Below are positions 45,391-53,891 of a DNA stretch of 64,000 bases, one piece after another; the first letter of the stretch is position 1; every line of letters begins with the position of its first letter. Below the pieces are notes generated by a model. That model saw only the letters and a program-made list of their open reading frames with translations. It had not been told where the DNA came from and did no database searches. The position numbers and the translations under genes were made by a program. Origin of the DNA: Leifsonia soli (lineage in GTDB: Bacteria > Actinomycetota > Actinomycetes > Actinomycetales > Microbacteriaceae); contig NZ_JACCBJ010000001.1 in the NCBI RefSeq assembly GCF_013408745.1, positions 2,542,001 through 2,606,000 of the forward strand, given 5' to 3'.

Positions 45391-46001
45391 CCGGGTATCA
45401 CCTCGATGGAGGCCAGCCACTTGGTCTGCAGCACACCTGGCCGGCCGGGCGCGATCACGCGGGCCGGATAGCCGTGGTCGAGATCGAGCGTCTGCCCGCC
45501 GAGCGTCAGGGCGACCAGAGTGGTCGGGTCCTCGGCGAACTCCGGCCCCATCGTCGTCCGGCGATAGGCGCCCCGCGGTTGCAGGCTGCTGATCAGCAGA
45601 GTGGCGCCTGACGGTGCCCCGACGAGAGCCAGCAGATCCCGCATCCGTACGCCACCCCACTGCGCTGTCGTGCTCCACCCCTCGACGCAGGCGATCGGGA
45701 GGGTGGCGCGCGCCTGCGGCAGGCCGCTCAGGCTGGCGCGATCGAGGGTCTCCGTGCGGTCGCCGTTGCGGACCGTCAGCGCCCAGTCGGCAGCCCGCGC
45801 CGACGACAGCACACCGGCCGCCTTCGCGGTCATGTTGACAGGCACCCCCTGCGGTCCGTCGCCCTGCACGCGCGGCGCGAAGACATTCAGCGGCGCCAGC
45901 ACGCCGAAGGACTGGCCGGCCGTGAGGGCCACCGTCGCAACGCCGGCCGCTGCGATCGTGCCGAGAAGCGCCCGGCGGCTGATGCCCTGGCCGTCAGTCA
46001 T
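45387..46001 (-). CDS. Tat-exported sulfite oxidase-type molybdopterin oxidoreductase
   Basis: 204 residues. A twin-arginine signal (SRRALLGTIAAAGVA) is followed by a single SUOX-like molybdopterin domain with the presumed Mo-ligand Cys in LPIACVEGWSTTAQWGG and LDLDHGYPARVIAPGRPG. It lacks the dimerisation domain and resembles the catalytic subunit of MsrP/YedY-like systems, which pair with a heme membrane protein. Its start overlaps the end of a cytochrome b-type gene upstream, which would supply electrons. Substrate unknown. Confidence 0.9.
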   Translation of the reverse strand: MTDGQGISRRALLGTIAAAGVATVALTAGQSFGVLAPLNVFAPRVQGDGPQGVPVNMTAKAAGVLSSARAADWALTVRNGDRTETLDRASLSGLPQARATLPIACVEGWSTTAQWGGVRMRDLLALVGAPSGATLLISSLQPRGAYRRTTMGPEFAEDPTTLVALTLGGQTLDLDHGYPARVIAPGRPGVLQTKWLASIEVIPG

Positions 46002-46569
46002 CGGTCACGCTCCGGTCCTCGGCGGCGCTGCGCCGCGACCAATAGCGCACGATGATCGGGAGCTTCACGGCCACGTGGAGCGCGATCGATCCGACGATGA
46101 CCCAGGCGAGCGCGTAGTGCGTCTGCCGGAACGGGAACGGCCACGGATACCACTGGTATGTGTTGACCAGGCCGATGGCCGGTTCGAGCAACGCGGTGGA
46201 CACCAGCAGCGCGACGGAGGCGCGCTCCAGCACCTGCCGCGCGGAACCGAGGGGCGGCCACAGGAGCAGCCGCGGGTACACGGTCCACAGCTTGCCGAGC
46301 AGGAGGGGGAAGATCGCGACGCCGACGGTGACGTGCAGACCCTGGGTGAACGCGTAGAGACCCGGCCAGGGAGGGAAGCGCATGCCCGGCAGCGGCTCCT
46401 GCAGGAGGTGGCTGTACAGGCCGGTGAGGAAGCAGACGACGAAGGCGGTACCCAGCAGGCGGCCGATCACGACCGTCGTCCGCGCCGTTCGTGCCGGGGC
46501 CCCGAGCACCCTCCTGGCTCGGGCCATCCGCGGCTCGAGGGCGCGGGAGACACGGTCGGTGACGGACAT
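45994..46569 (-). CDS. Cytochrome b561/MsrQ-like membrane heme protein
   Basis: 191 residues with about four transmembrane helices. Candidate heme His residues are in FLTGLYSHLLQEP, FTQGLHVTVGVAIF, RQTHYALAWVIVG and ALHVAVKLPI. It probably passes electrons from the quinone pool or another carrier to the Tat-exported oxidoreductase encoded downstream with an 8-bp overlap. The ATG start is favoured over the 14-codon longer frame. It is divergent from the 46682 gene. Confidence 0.85.
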   Translation of the reverse strand: MSVTDRVSRALEPRMARARRVLGAPARTARTTVVIGRLLGTAFVVCFLTGLYSHLLQEPLPGMRFPPWPGLYAFTQGLHVTVGVAIFPLLLGKLWTVYPRLLLWPPLGSARQVLERASVALLVSTALLEPAIGLVNTYQWYPWPFPFRQTHYALAWVIVGSIALHVAVKLPIIVRYWSRRSAAEDRSVTDD

Positions 46570-46681
46570 GTTCCGATTGTGATCGGAGGCGGCGCGCGGG
46601 AGACGCGGCAAATCTTACGATCCCCGAACGGGAGGGCGGATCCGGCTCCACTGCCCGCGATGAACGGCCACACTCGAGGAC

Positions 46682-48169
46682 GTGAAGGTCGTCATCGTCT
46701 GCGTGCTGCTCGCTGCCCTGACGGCTGTCACCGCCGTGACCACGGCGAGCATCGCGGGGTTCGTGCCCGGCGACAAGCTCGCGCTCGGGATCGCTTCCGG
46801 GGTGGCCTGGCTGCTGGCCGCCGCAGCGTTCGTGGTGCTGCTGCGCGTGCGAGGGCGCGCGGCGATCGTCCTCGTGCTGGCCGGTTCGGCGGCGCTGGGG
46901 TGCGCGGCGCTGGCCGGCCCCCCGAATCTCAGCACCGACTCGGCACGGTATGCCTGGGACGGCATCGTGCAGGATGCGGGCATCTCGCCATACGCGCATG
47001 TCCCCGCCGCCGAGGCGCTCGACCCGTACCGCGTGCCGTGGCTGTTCCCGGCGCCGGTGCCCGCCGCCGACGGCTCGCTCCACTGCGCCGGTCGCCGCAT
47101 CACGTCGACGACGAGCGTGCCGGGCAGAGACCTGCTCTGCACGGCGCTCAACCGGCCCCACGTTCCGACGATCTATCCGCCGGCGGCCGAGGCGTATTTC
47201 GCGGCCGTCCGCGCGGTGGTGCCCGTCGAGGCCCAGTACGCGCCGCTCCAGGTGAGCGGCCTGCTGCTGAGCCTGGGCACCACGGTGCTGCTGGTATTCG
47301 GGATGCGCGCTCGCGGCCTCGACGCGCGCTGGGCCGCGATCTGGGGCTGGTCGCCGTTCGTGGCGACGGAGGCGGTGACCAACTCCCATGTCGACGCGCT
47401 CGGAGTGCTGTTCATGGTCGCCGCCACCTTCGCCGCCGTCCCGGCGCTGGCCGGACGCCTCAGCGGCCCGGGCTCACGGTTGCGCGCATGGTTCGGGCCG
47501 GGCGGGAGCCGGCGGCGCGCCGCGCTCGTCGGGGTGCTGATGGGCCTGGCCGCCGCGGCGAAGTTCGTGCCGGCCATCGCGGCCCCAGCGCTCGCCCGGC
47601 GACGGCCGGTCACCACGCTGCTCGCCGCGGTCAGCACGTTCGCCGTCTGCTACATCCCCTATGTGGCGGTGACCGGCTGGGCCGTCATCGGCTACCTCCC
47701 CGGGTACCTCACCGAAGAGGGGTACGAGAGCGGGAGACGCTTCGCCCTGCTGTCCCCGTTCCTTCCCGGGCTGTGGGCGACCGCGCTCGCGGGCGCGCTC
47801 GTCCTCGCGGCGCTGGTGCTCGGGTGGCGCGCTGCCGACCCGCGGGCGCCCTGGCACGCCCAGGCAGTCTCGGTGGGTGCGGTACTGCTCATCACGACTC
47901 CGAGCTACCCCTGGTACGCGCTCATCCTCATCCCCTTCATCGCGCTGAGCCGACGCTGGGAGTGGCTGGTGGTACCGATCGCTCTGACGGTGAAATCGCT
48001 CGTCCCTTCGCACACGACCGCGACGCTCGTCCTGGCGGCGGCCGTCGTTGTGGCGGCGACCGTGACGGTCGTGCGCTGGAGGCGATCCGTTCCGCTGACC
48101 GGCGCCCCACACATCGCGGACGCCGCCGCGGCACCCCGGCCGGCGGCCACTCGAGAGGAGACATCATGA
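46682..48169 (+). CDS. Polytopic glycosyltransferase (GT87/DUF2029-like mannosyltransferase)
   Basis: 495 residues, around ten transmembrane helices. The first extracytoplasmic loop carries STDSARYAWDGIVQDAGISPYAH, the DxxR-Y-x-WDG pattern of polyprenyl-phosphate-dependent mannosyltransferases, and a later loop has IYPPAAEAYF. It would use a lipid-linked sugar on the outer face of the membrane. It is coupled (ATGA) to the phosphorylase gene that follows, and the GT2 gene at 43004 could supply its lipid-linked donor. Specificity unknown. Confidence 0.85.
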   Translation: MKVVIVCVLLAALTAVTAVTTASIAGFVPGDKLALGIASGVAWLLAAAAFVVLLRVRGRAAIVLVLAGSAALGCAALAGPPNLSTDSARYAWDGIVQDAGISPYAHVPAAEALDPYRVPWLFPAPVPAADGSLHCAGRRITSTTSVPGRDLLCTALNRPHVPTIYPPAAEAYFAAVRAVVPVEAQYAPLQVSGLLLSLGTTVLLVFGMRARGLDARWAAIWGWSPFVATEAVTNSHVDALGVLFMVAATFAAVPALAGRLSGPGSRLRAWFGPGGSRRRAALVGVLMGLAAAAKFVPAIAAPALARRRPVTTLLAAVSTFAVCYIPYVAVTGWAVIGYLPGYLTEEGYESGRRFALLSPFLPGLWATALAGALVLAALVLGWRAADPRAPWHAQAVSVGAVLLITTPSYPWYALILIPFIALSRRWEWLVVPIALTVKSLVPSHTTATLVLAAAVVVAATVTVVRWRRSVPLTGAPHIADAAAAPRPAATREETS

Positions 48170-49008
48170 CCGGAGCCGAGATCGCCGTCATCGGAGGGTC
48201 CGGCCTCTACCGGCTGTTCGACGACGGCGCCGACATCGAGACCGTCACGGTCGACACGCCCTACGGACCGCCGTCGGGCCCGATCCGCATCGGCACGGCG
48301 GCGGGCCGCCGGGTGGCGTTCCTCGCCCGGCACGGCGAAGACCACGCCCTCGCGCCGCACCGCATCCCGTACCGCGCGAACATCTGGGCGCTCGCGGCGC
48401 TCGGCGTCCGCGCCGTCATCACCTCCTCGGCCGTCGGTGGGCTGTCCGAGCGCGCCCGGCCCGGCCTGTTCGTCGTGCCGGACCAGCTCATCGACCGCAC
48501 CAGCGGCCGTCCTGACACCTACTTCGATGAGGGCGACGTGCAGCACCTCGCCGCGGCCGATCCGTTCGACCCGGTCCTCCGGAATGCGGCGACCCGGGCG
48601 CTCGCGGGCCTCGGCGAGGAGGTCGTCTCGGAGGGCACGACGGTCGTCATCCAGGGACCGCGGTTCTCGACGAGGGCCGAGTCGGCCTGGTACCGCTCGG
48701 TCGGTGCCGACATCGTGAATATGACGCAATACCCGGAGGCGGTGCTCGCGGCCGAGCTCGGGCTCGGGCTCGTGACCCTCTGCTTCGTGACGGACACCGA
48801 CGCCGGCACCGCCGCGGGCGACACCGCGGATGCGGCCGACGCGGCACTGGTGCTGGAGCGGATGGCTCAGGCCGGCCCCCGCATCCGGGCGGCCATCGCG
48901 GCCACCGTCACCGCCGTGCCGACCGGCTACCGGCCGCGGACACTGATCCCTGCCGACGCCGTGCGCCGTGTGCTCGACGCCCCCGTCTCCGCCGGGGGTG
49001 CCGGGTGA
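48166..49008 (+). CDS. 5'-methylthioadenosine phosphorylase-type purine nucleoside phosphorylase
   Basis: 280 residues of the MTAP/PNP-2 family. Phosphate-site IAVIGGSGLYRLF and LARHGEDHALAPHRIPYRANIWAL, base-site segment GPRFSTRAESAWYRSVGADIVNMTQYPEAVLAAELGL, and VTDTDAGTA. It cleaves MTA or a related 5'-modified nucleoside to adenine and a pentose 1-phosphate. Its setting between a membrane glycosyltransferase and a sugar epimerase, rather than methionine-salvage genes, suggests a role in pathway sugar supply. Start and stop both overlap neighbours. Confidence 0.9.
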   Translation: MTGAEIAVIGGSGLYRLFDDGADIETVTVDTPYGPPSGPIRIGTAAGRRVAFLARHGEDHALAPHRIPYRANIWALAALGVRAVITSSAVGGLSERARPGLFVVPDQLIDRTSGRPDTYFDEGDVQHLAAADPFDPVLRNAATRALAGLGEEVVSEGTTVVIQGPRFSTRAESAWYRSVGADIVNMTQYPEAVLAAELGLGLVTLCFVTDTDAGTAAGDTADAADAALVLERMAQAGPRIRAAIAATVTAVPTGYRPRTLIPADAVRRVLDAPVSAGGAG

Positions 49009-50105
49009 CGCATCTCGTCGTGACCGGCGGCCTCGGCTTCATCGGGTCGCATGTGGTGGAGGCCGCCGTCGGCCGCGGCTGGCGGGTGACGGTGGTCGAC
49101 TCGCTGCGCCCGGACGTTCACGCGAGCGCCGAGGTGCCCGACTGGTTCAGCAGCCTCCACGGCGACCTCGACCTCCTCGTCGCGGATGCCGGCGCGATCC
49201 CCGAGGCGCTGCTGCGGTCTGCGGATGCGGTGTGCCACCAGGCGGCCAAGGTCGGGCTCGGCGTCGACTTCGGCGACGCACCCGACTATGTCGATTCGAA
49301 CGTCGGGGTGACGGCGCGGCTGCTTGCCCGGATGGCTGCGGCCGGGACGACGCGCCTGGTCCTCGCCTCCTCGATGGTGGTGTACGGGGAGGGCCTGTAC
49401 CGTGACGGCCACGCCGTGGTCCAGCCACCCGTGCGTGCCGTCGCTGACCTGCGCGCCGGCCGCTTCGACCCGCTCGACCGGGAGGGTCGCCCGCTGCAGC
49501 CGCTGCTGATCCGCGAGGACGACCCGACCGAGCCCCGCAACGTGTACGCCGTCACCAAGCTCGCCCAGGAGCAGCTGGCCCGCTCGTGGGCGCGCTCGAC
49601 CGGCGGCCGCGTGGTCGCGCTTCGCTACCACAACGTCTTCGGCGCCCGGATGCCGAGCGGCACGCCGTACGCGGGCGTCGCGTCCTTGTTCCGTTCCCGG
49701 CTGGACCAGGGCCTCGCCCCCCTCGTGTTCGAGGACGGCCGGCAGCGCCGCGACTTCGTCGACGCGATCGATGTGGCCGCCGCGAACGTCCGAGCCATCG
49801 AGTGGCTGGAGACCCGACCGGAGGGCGCCGTGCACGCGTACAACGTCGGCAGCGGCACGGTGCGAACGATCGGCGAGTTCGCCTCGGCGATCGCCGACGC
49901 CCTCGGGGGCCCGGCCCCTGTGGTGACGGGCGACTTCCGCCTGGGCGACGTTCGCCACATCACGGCCTCGTCCGAACGCATCGCCGTTGAGATCGGATGG
50001 AGGGCGCAGCGCCCCTGGCGGGACGCCGTCCGGGCCTTCACGGCGGCGCCGATGCGGCGTCGAGTGACGGCCTCCCCGCTGCCGCTCCGGCAGACGGCCG
50101 GCTGA
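49005..50105 (+). CDS. NAD-dependent sugar-nucleotide epimerase/dehydratase
   Basis: 366 residues, extended SDR fold. The NAD site is TGGLGFIGSHVVEAA; the Ser/Tyr/Lys triad is seen in LASSMVVYGEG and NVYAVTKLAQEQ; a late DFVDAIDVAAANVRAIEW segment is typical. It modifies a nucleotide sugar. Its GTG overlaps the stop of the phosphorylase gene, ending the 46682-50105 run. Product unknown. Confidence 0.9.
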   Translation: MTHLVVTGGLGFIGSHVVEAAVGRGWRVTVVDSLRPDVHASAEVPDWFSSLHGDLDLLVADAGAIPEALLRSADAVCHQAAKVGLGVDFGDAPDYVDSNVGVTARLLARMAAAGTTRLVLASSMVVYGEGLYRDGHAVVQPPVRAVADLRAGRFDPLDREGRPLQPLLIREDDPTEPRNVYAVTKLAQEQLARSWARSTGGRVVALRYHNVFGARMPSGTPYAGVASLFRSRLDQGLAPLVFEDGRQRRDFVDAIDVAAANVRAIEWLETRPEGAVHAYNVGSGTVRTIGEFASAIADALGGPAPVVTGDFRLGDVRHITASSERIAVEIGWRAQRPWRDAVRAFTAAPMRRRVTASPLPLRQTAG

Positions 50106-50115
50106 CGGCCACGGG

Positions 50116-50883
50116 TCAGCGGTCCAGCTCCATCCGTCTCCACGAGAGCAGCGTGAGAACCGCGAACACTCCGCCGACCGCGAGAGCCCCCGCGAGGGGG
50201 ACGGCCGTTGTCGGGGTGGGGTCGAGTGCCCACAGTGCCGGTGCTGATGGCGGGTACCATGCGCCACCGCCGGAGAACACGACGACCTGCGCGCTCGCCA
50301 GCAGGACGACCGTGGCGGCGATGCCACCCAGCAGTCCCCTGGTCAGCGTCGCCACCCACGCGGCTGCGAGCGTCACCCCGGCGGTCGCGAGGACGAGCAC
50401 CAGCAGACGCACCGCGATCTCACCGCCGTTGCGCGGCAACGGTCCGAAGCCCGCGAGCACTCCGGCGATGAAGAGCGCGGAGATGAGGGCGAGCGCGACG
50501 GTCGTGGACCAGGCGGCGAAAGCGATGAGTTTGGCAGCCGCAATGACCGTGCGCGACACGGGCAGAGCGAAGAGACCGGAGACCGTACCCTCGGCGAACT
50601 CCCGCCCGACGCTCCAGCTGACCAGGATGCCGCACGCGCCGGCCGCGGCTGCGGCGGTGACCTGAAGGGCCGCATTCAAGTACCCGTTCCATCCGCCCTC
50701 GCCGACCACGGGTCCGAGCTTGGCGACGATGGCCGGATCGCCGCCGGCCACGGCAACGGTGACGGAGAGGCAGATGGCGACGACCCCGCCCACCAGCAGG
50801 ATGGCGGCGACGACCGGTACGCGCGCCCTCAGGGACTTCTGCAGTTCCACGCCGAGGGCGGCTGCGAACAGGGAGGCGGTCAC
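50116..50883 (-). CDS. ABC exporter permease subunit
   Basis: 255 residues, six hydrophobic helices (VVAAILLVGGVVAICLSV through TTAVPLAGALAVGGVFAVLTLLS) with the ABC-2-type motif SVGREFAEGTVSGLFALPVSR that couples to the ATPase. Its start overlaps the ATP-binding gene stop. It resembles bacteriocin-resistance or Na+-type ABC-2 exporters; substrate unknown. Confidence 0.88.
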   Translation of the reverse strand: MTASLFAAALGVELQKSLRARVPVVAAILLVGGVVAICLSVTVAVAGGDPAIVAKLGPVVGEGGWNGYLNAALQVTAAAAAGACGILVSWSVGREFAEGTVSGLFALPVSRTVIAAAKLIAFAAWSTTVALALISALFIAGVLAGFGPLPRNGGEIAVRLLVLVLATAGVTLAAAWVATLTRGLLGGIAATVVLLASAQVVVFSGGGAWYPPSAPALWALDPTPTTAVPLAGALAVGGVFAVLTLLSWRRMELDR

Positions 50884-51647
50884 CGGGCACCACCCTCGCC
50901 GTTCCGACTCTCATCGTCGCGCAGGACCATGGCGAAGAACGCACGCTCGAGCTCCGGCGCCGCCGGATCGAGTTCCCCGATGAGCCGGCCGGCGTTCATG
51001 ACGCTGATCCGCTGCGCCAGCCGTGAGACCTCGTCGAGGTGATGGCTGGAGATCAGCACGGCGCTTCCTTCCCCCGCACGACGCCGGAGGCTCTCGCGGA
51101 GCAGCAGGGTTCCGGAAGGGTCCAGGCCGGTCGTCGGCTCGTCCAGCACGATGAACGACGGGTCGTGCTGGAGCGCCGCCGCGAGACCGAGCCGTTGCCT
51201 GTTGCCGAAGGACAGCACCCGCGCGCCCCGCCCCCGATACGGCTCCAGGCCGAACTCGGCGATCGCGCCGTCGACGACACGCGCGCGACGTCGTGGCGGG
51301 ACGGCGTGGAGAGCGGCAGCCATGGCGAGGTTCCGGGCGACCGTGAACTCCGCATAGGCGAGCGGCGCCTCCACCAGATGTCCGACCTGCGCCCAGACCT
51401 CCACGCCCGCCCGGCCCACGTCGACCCCTCCGATGGAGGCTGTGCCGGCCTGCGGCCGCAGCATCCCCAGCATCACTTTCATCAGCGTGGACTTGCCCGC
51501 GCCGTTCAGACCGACCAGAGCGTGAACCGTTCCCGGCGCGACCGCGAGATCGACCGAGTGGATGCCCGCTCCCCCGGCGAACGATCGGCTGACTCCCGCA
51601 AGCACCATTCCCGGGGGGAGAGGAGTCGCGGAGGCACCGGACGCCAT
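50880..51647 (-). CDS. ABC transporter ATP-binding subunit
   Basis: 255 residues. Walker A GLNGAGKSTLMK, a diverged signature LSFGNRQRLGLAAAL in place of LSGGQ, and Walker B FIVLDEPTTGLDPSG, with H-loop SSHHLDEV. It partners the permease whose gene it overlaps by 4 bp. It is followed upstream by an amino-acid permease gene that ends 3 bp away, so the three may be co-transcribed. Confidence 0.92.
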   Translation of the reverse strand: MASGASATPLPPGMVLAGVSRSFAGGAGIHSVDLAVAPGTVHALVGLNGAGKSTLMKVMLGMLRPQAGTASIGGVDVGRAGVEVWAQVGHLVEAPLAYAEFTVARNLAMAAALHAVPPRRRARVVDGAIAEFGLEPYRGRGARVLSFGNRQRLGLAAALQHDPSFIVLDEPTTGLDPSGTLLLRESLRRRAGEGSAVLISSHHLDEVSRLAQRISVMNAGRLIGELDPAAPELERAFFAMVLRDDESRNGEGGAR

Positions 51648-51650
51648 GTG

Positions 51651-53051
51651 TCACTCCTCCTGTTCGGATTCCGCTGCGATGTTGCGGATGCCAGGAGGAC
51701 GCCCGTTGCGAACCCACAGCACGAACAGCCCGGCGGCGATCAGCAGTGCGACCACCAGGCTGACGATGGGTGTGCCGCGGGACAGGTTGGCGACCAGGGT
51801 GAACGCCACCACGAGTGCGCCGAGTGCATTGAGCAGCAGGGAGCCGATACGCCGCTCGCGCCACGAGAACCGCGCCATCGCCAGGAGGCCGGCGAGGAAG
51901 CTGAGGAAGACCGACACGGCATAGAAGAGCACGAGCTCCTGGTCGTTGCCGCCTGCCACGGCCGTCACGGCACCGGCCAGCAGCAGGAAGACCAGAACGC
52001 CCCAGTACGGCGTGTGGTGACGGTTCGTCCGGCCGAGCGCTGTCGGAAGGATGCCCACTCTCTCCCCACCGGAGCCCCGCTCTCCGGCAAGCGCTTTGAG
52101 GAGACCGGGTCCGGCCTGGAAGGAGGAGCTCGCGGCGGACAGCAGCAGCAGCGCCGTGACCAGCTGGAAGGCGGCGAACAGCGGCGCCGGCGCTGCGACC
52201 CGCGCCAGCTCGGCGATCTGAGTGGATTCGGCGGGCGGAATGCCGATCCGCAGGCGCGTCGCCTCCGCCGCGAGTCCCAACGTGATCGTTCCGACGACGA
52301 TCAGGGTCAACACCAGCGTGACCTGACCGAATCGGCGACGCCCGGCGTCGTCCAGCTGCCCGAGCTGCGCGATGGCCGACGAGGGAGCCTCCACGCCGGT
52401 CGCCAACGCCATGGCGACCGGGAACGCGAGGACGATCGCCAACGGGGCGCTGCGACCTGCGGACTCGGTGATCGTTCCCGTCGGGTCCGGCTGCGCCCAG
52501 AGCCCGAACACGAGGACGGCGACCGCCACCACGATGAACGCGATCGTCAGGACCGCGAACAGCAGCCGTCCGAGATGTCCGAACCACGTCAGGCCCCCCA
52601 CCACGACCACCAGACCGAGCGCGAGGGGCAGGCGGTACGCCGCCAGGGCCGGGGCGTAGGCGATCACAGCCGATGCGCCCGCTGACGCACTGATGGCGAT
52701 GGTCAGCACGAAGTCGACCACCAGCGCCCCCACCGGCACGAACGACCATCCGTCGCCGAACGCTTCGCCGACCGCTGCCGACGCCCCGCCGCCCTGCGGG
52801 TAGCGGGCCACCAGCTGGCGGTAGTTGACGATGACCAGCGCGATGATCGCGACGACCAGAGCCATCGTCGGCAGCAGCAGTGCCAGGTCGCCGTTCAACG
52901 CACGCAGGGCCGCCTCGACCGCGTACGCCACCGACGACACCGGATCGGCCATCACAGCGAACGCGAACGCCACGAGCAGCAGAGGGCCGGAAGCCAAACG
53001 GCCGGACGACGCTCGAACGGCAGTGCTCTGCGCCGTGTCGCGAGTGGGCAT
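51651..53051 (-). CDS. APC-superfamily amino-acid/polyamine permease
   Basis: 466 residues, about 12 helices. The TM1 unwound-region motif is AVMADPVSSVAYAVEA, and GVEAPSSAIAQL is in TM6. It resembles the KUP-like/APC proteins of high-GC bacteria. It imports amino acids or related solutes. GGAGAACACACC precedes the chosen ATG; the open frame extends 67 codons upstream without protein character. A ~200-bp promoter region separates it from the acetyltransferase gene. Confidence 0.9.
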   Translation of the reverse strand: MPTRDTAQSTAVRASSGRLASGPLLLVAFAFAVMADPVSSVAYAVEAALRALNGDLALLLPTMALVVAIIALVIVNYRQLVARYPQGGGASAAVGEAFGDGWSFVPVGALVVDFVLTIAISASAGASAVIAYAPALAAYRLPLALGLVVVVGGLTWFGHLGRLLFAVLTIAFIVVAVAVLVFGLWAQPDPTGTITESAGRSAPLAIVLAFPVAMALATGVEAPSSAIAQLGQLDDAGRRRFGQVTLVLTLIVVGTITLGLAAEATRLRIGIPPAESTQIAELARVAAPAPLFAAFQLVTALLLLSAASSSFQAGPGLLKALAGERGSGGERVGILPTALGRTNRHHTPYWGVLVFLLLAGAVTAVAGGNDQELVLFYAVSVFLSFLAGLLAMARFSWRERRIGSLLLNALGALVVAFTLVANLSRGTPIVSLVVALLIAAGLFVLWVRNGRPPGIRNIAAESEQEE

Positions 53052-53255
53052 GGTGTGTTCTCCATCCGATCGGATTCCGGAAGAGCCCGAGGGTCGCGGG
53101 ATCATCCGCCGACCAGACTTCCCGGCACACCATCGCACAGCATATGCCTCCTTCGAGGTGCTGACCGCAATCGTGAAGAGGTGCGGCGTGACGATCGCGG
53201 GACGTGACACTCGGTGTCGGACGATGTTCACCCGAGCACCGGGCGCCGCCATTCG

Positions 53256-53813
53256 TCAGGATCGGGCGGACGGTCGCCGCCATTCCGATGCGAGCAGCGA
53301 CCACACCTGCTTGTCGTGGAAGACGTCGCCGACCGGCCACGCCTCACGGAGCACGCCGTCCAGCGTCATCCCGAGGCGGCGAGCAACGGCGGAGCTGCGG
53401 TCGTTGTCGCTGCGGCACCGCCATTCCGCCCGGTGCATGCCTCGGATATCGAACGCGTACGCGAGGAGTTCCCGCACGGCACTGGTGATGTGGCCCCTTC
53501 CCTCCGCGCCCGGCTCCAGCCAGCATCCGACCTCGAACGAGCCCGTCGCGGCCGAGAACTCGACGAACATGACGCCGCCGACCAGGATGCCGTCGGCCCA
53601 GATCCCGTAGATGCCCGCGCCGTCGCGCGCCGCCCGCTCGGCGTACCGGTCGAGCGTCGCGCGCGCACCGGGGACGTCGACGGTGACGAACGACGGACCC
53701 ACCCACGGGCGGATGTGCTCGCGGGCGCGGTCCAGGTGCGCAGCGAACTCCTCGGCACGCCAGGGTTCCAGCGGGCGGAGCTCGCCGCCCGAGGCCAGGG
53801 TCTTCGAGAACAT
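53256..53813 (-). CDS. GNAT-family N-acetyltransferase (RimJ/RimL type)
   Basis: 185 residues. LRPLEPWRAEEFAAHLDRAREHIRPWVG, YGIWADGILVGGVMF, GCWLEPGAEGRGHITSAVRELLAYAF (acetyl-CoA loop) and CRSDNDRSSAVARRLGMTLDGVLRE are the ordered RimJ/RimL features. It acetylates an amine, often a protein N-terminus. An ATG two codons after the GTG is taken as the start. It is transcribed divergently from the DUF2207 gene. Confidence 0.9.
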   Translation of the reverse strand: MFSKTLASGGELRPLEPWRAEEFAAHLDRAREHIRPWVGPSFVTVDVPGARATLDRYAERAARDGAGIYGIWADGILVGGVMFVEFSAATGSFEVGCWLEPGAEGRGHITSAVRELLAYAFDIRGMHRAEWRCRSDNDRSSAVARRLGMTLDGVLREAWPVGDVFHDKQVWSLLASEWRRPSARS

Positions 53814-53891
53814 GGGCACACGCTACCGATACCCGCCGGTCACTGCAGGCAGAACTCGTTCCAGTGTCGGACGCCGTGACAGGATGGGAGC

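Noticed and set aside
45601..48165. Long upstream extension of the phosphorylase frame
   Set aside because: It crosses real genes on both strands. The MTA phosphorylase domain starts at the ATG at 48166, which has a 4-bp overlap with the previous stop.
50911..53340. 809-codon minus-strand open frame
   Set aside because: It is an out-of-frame shadow of the ABC ATPase and APC permease, which both have intact motifs in other frames.
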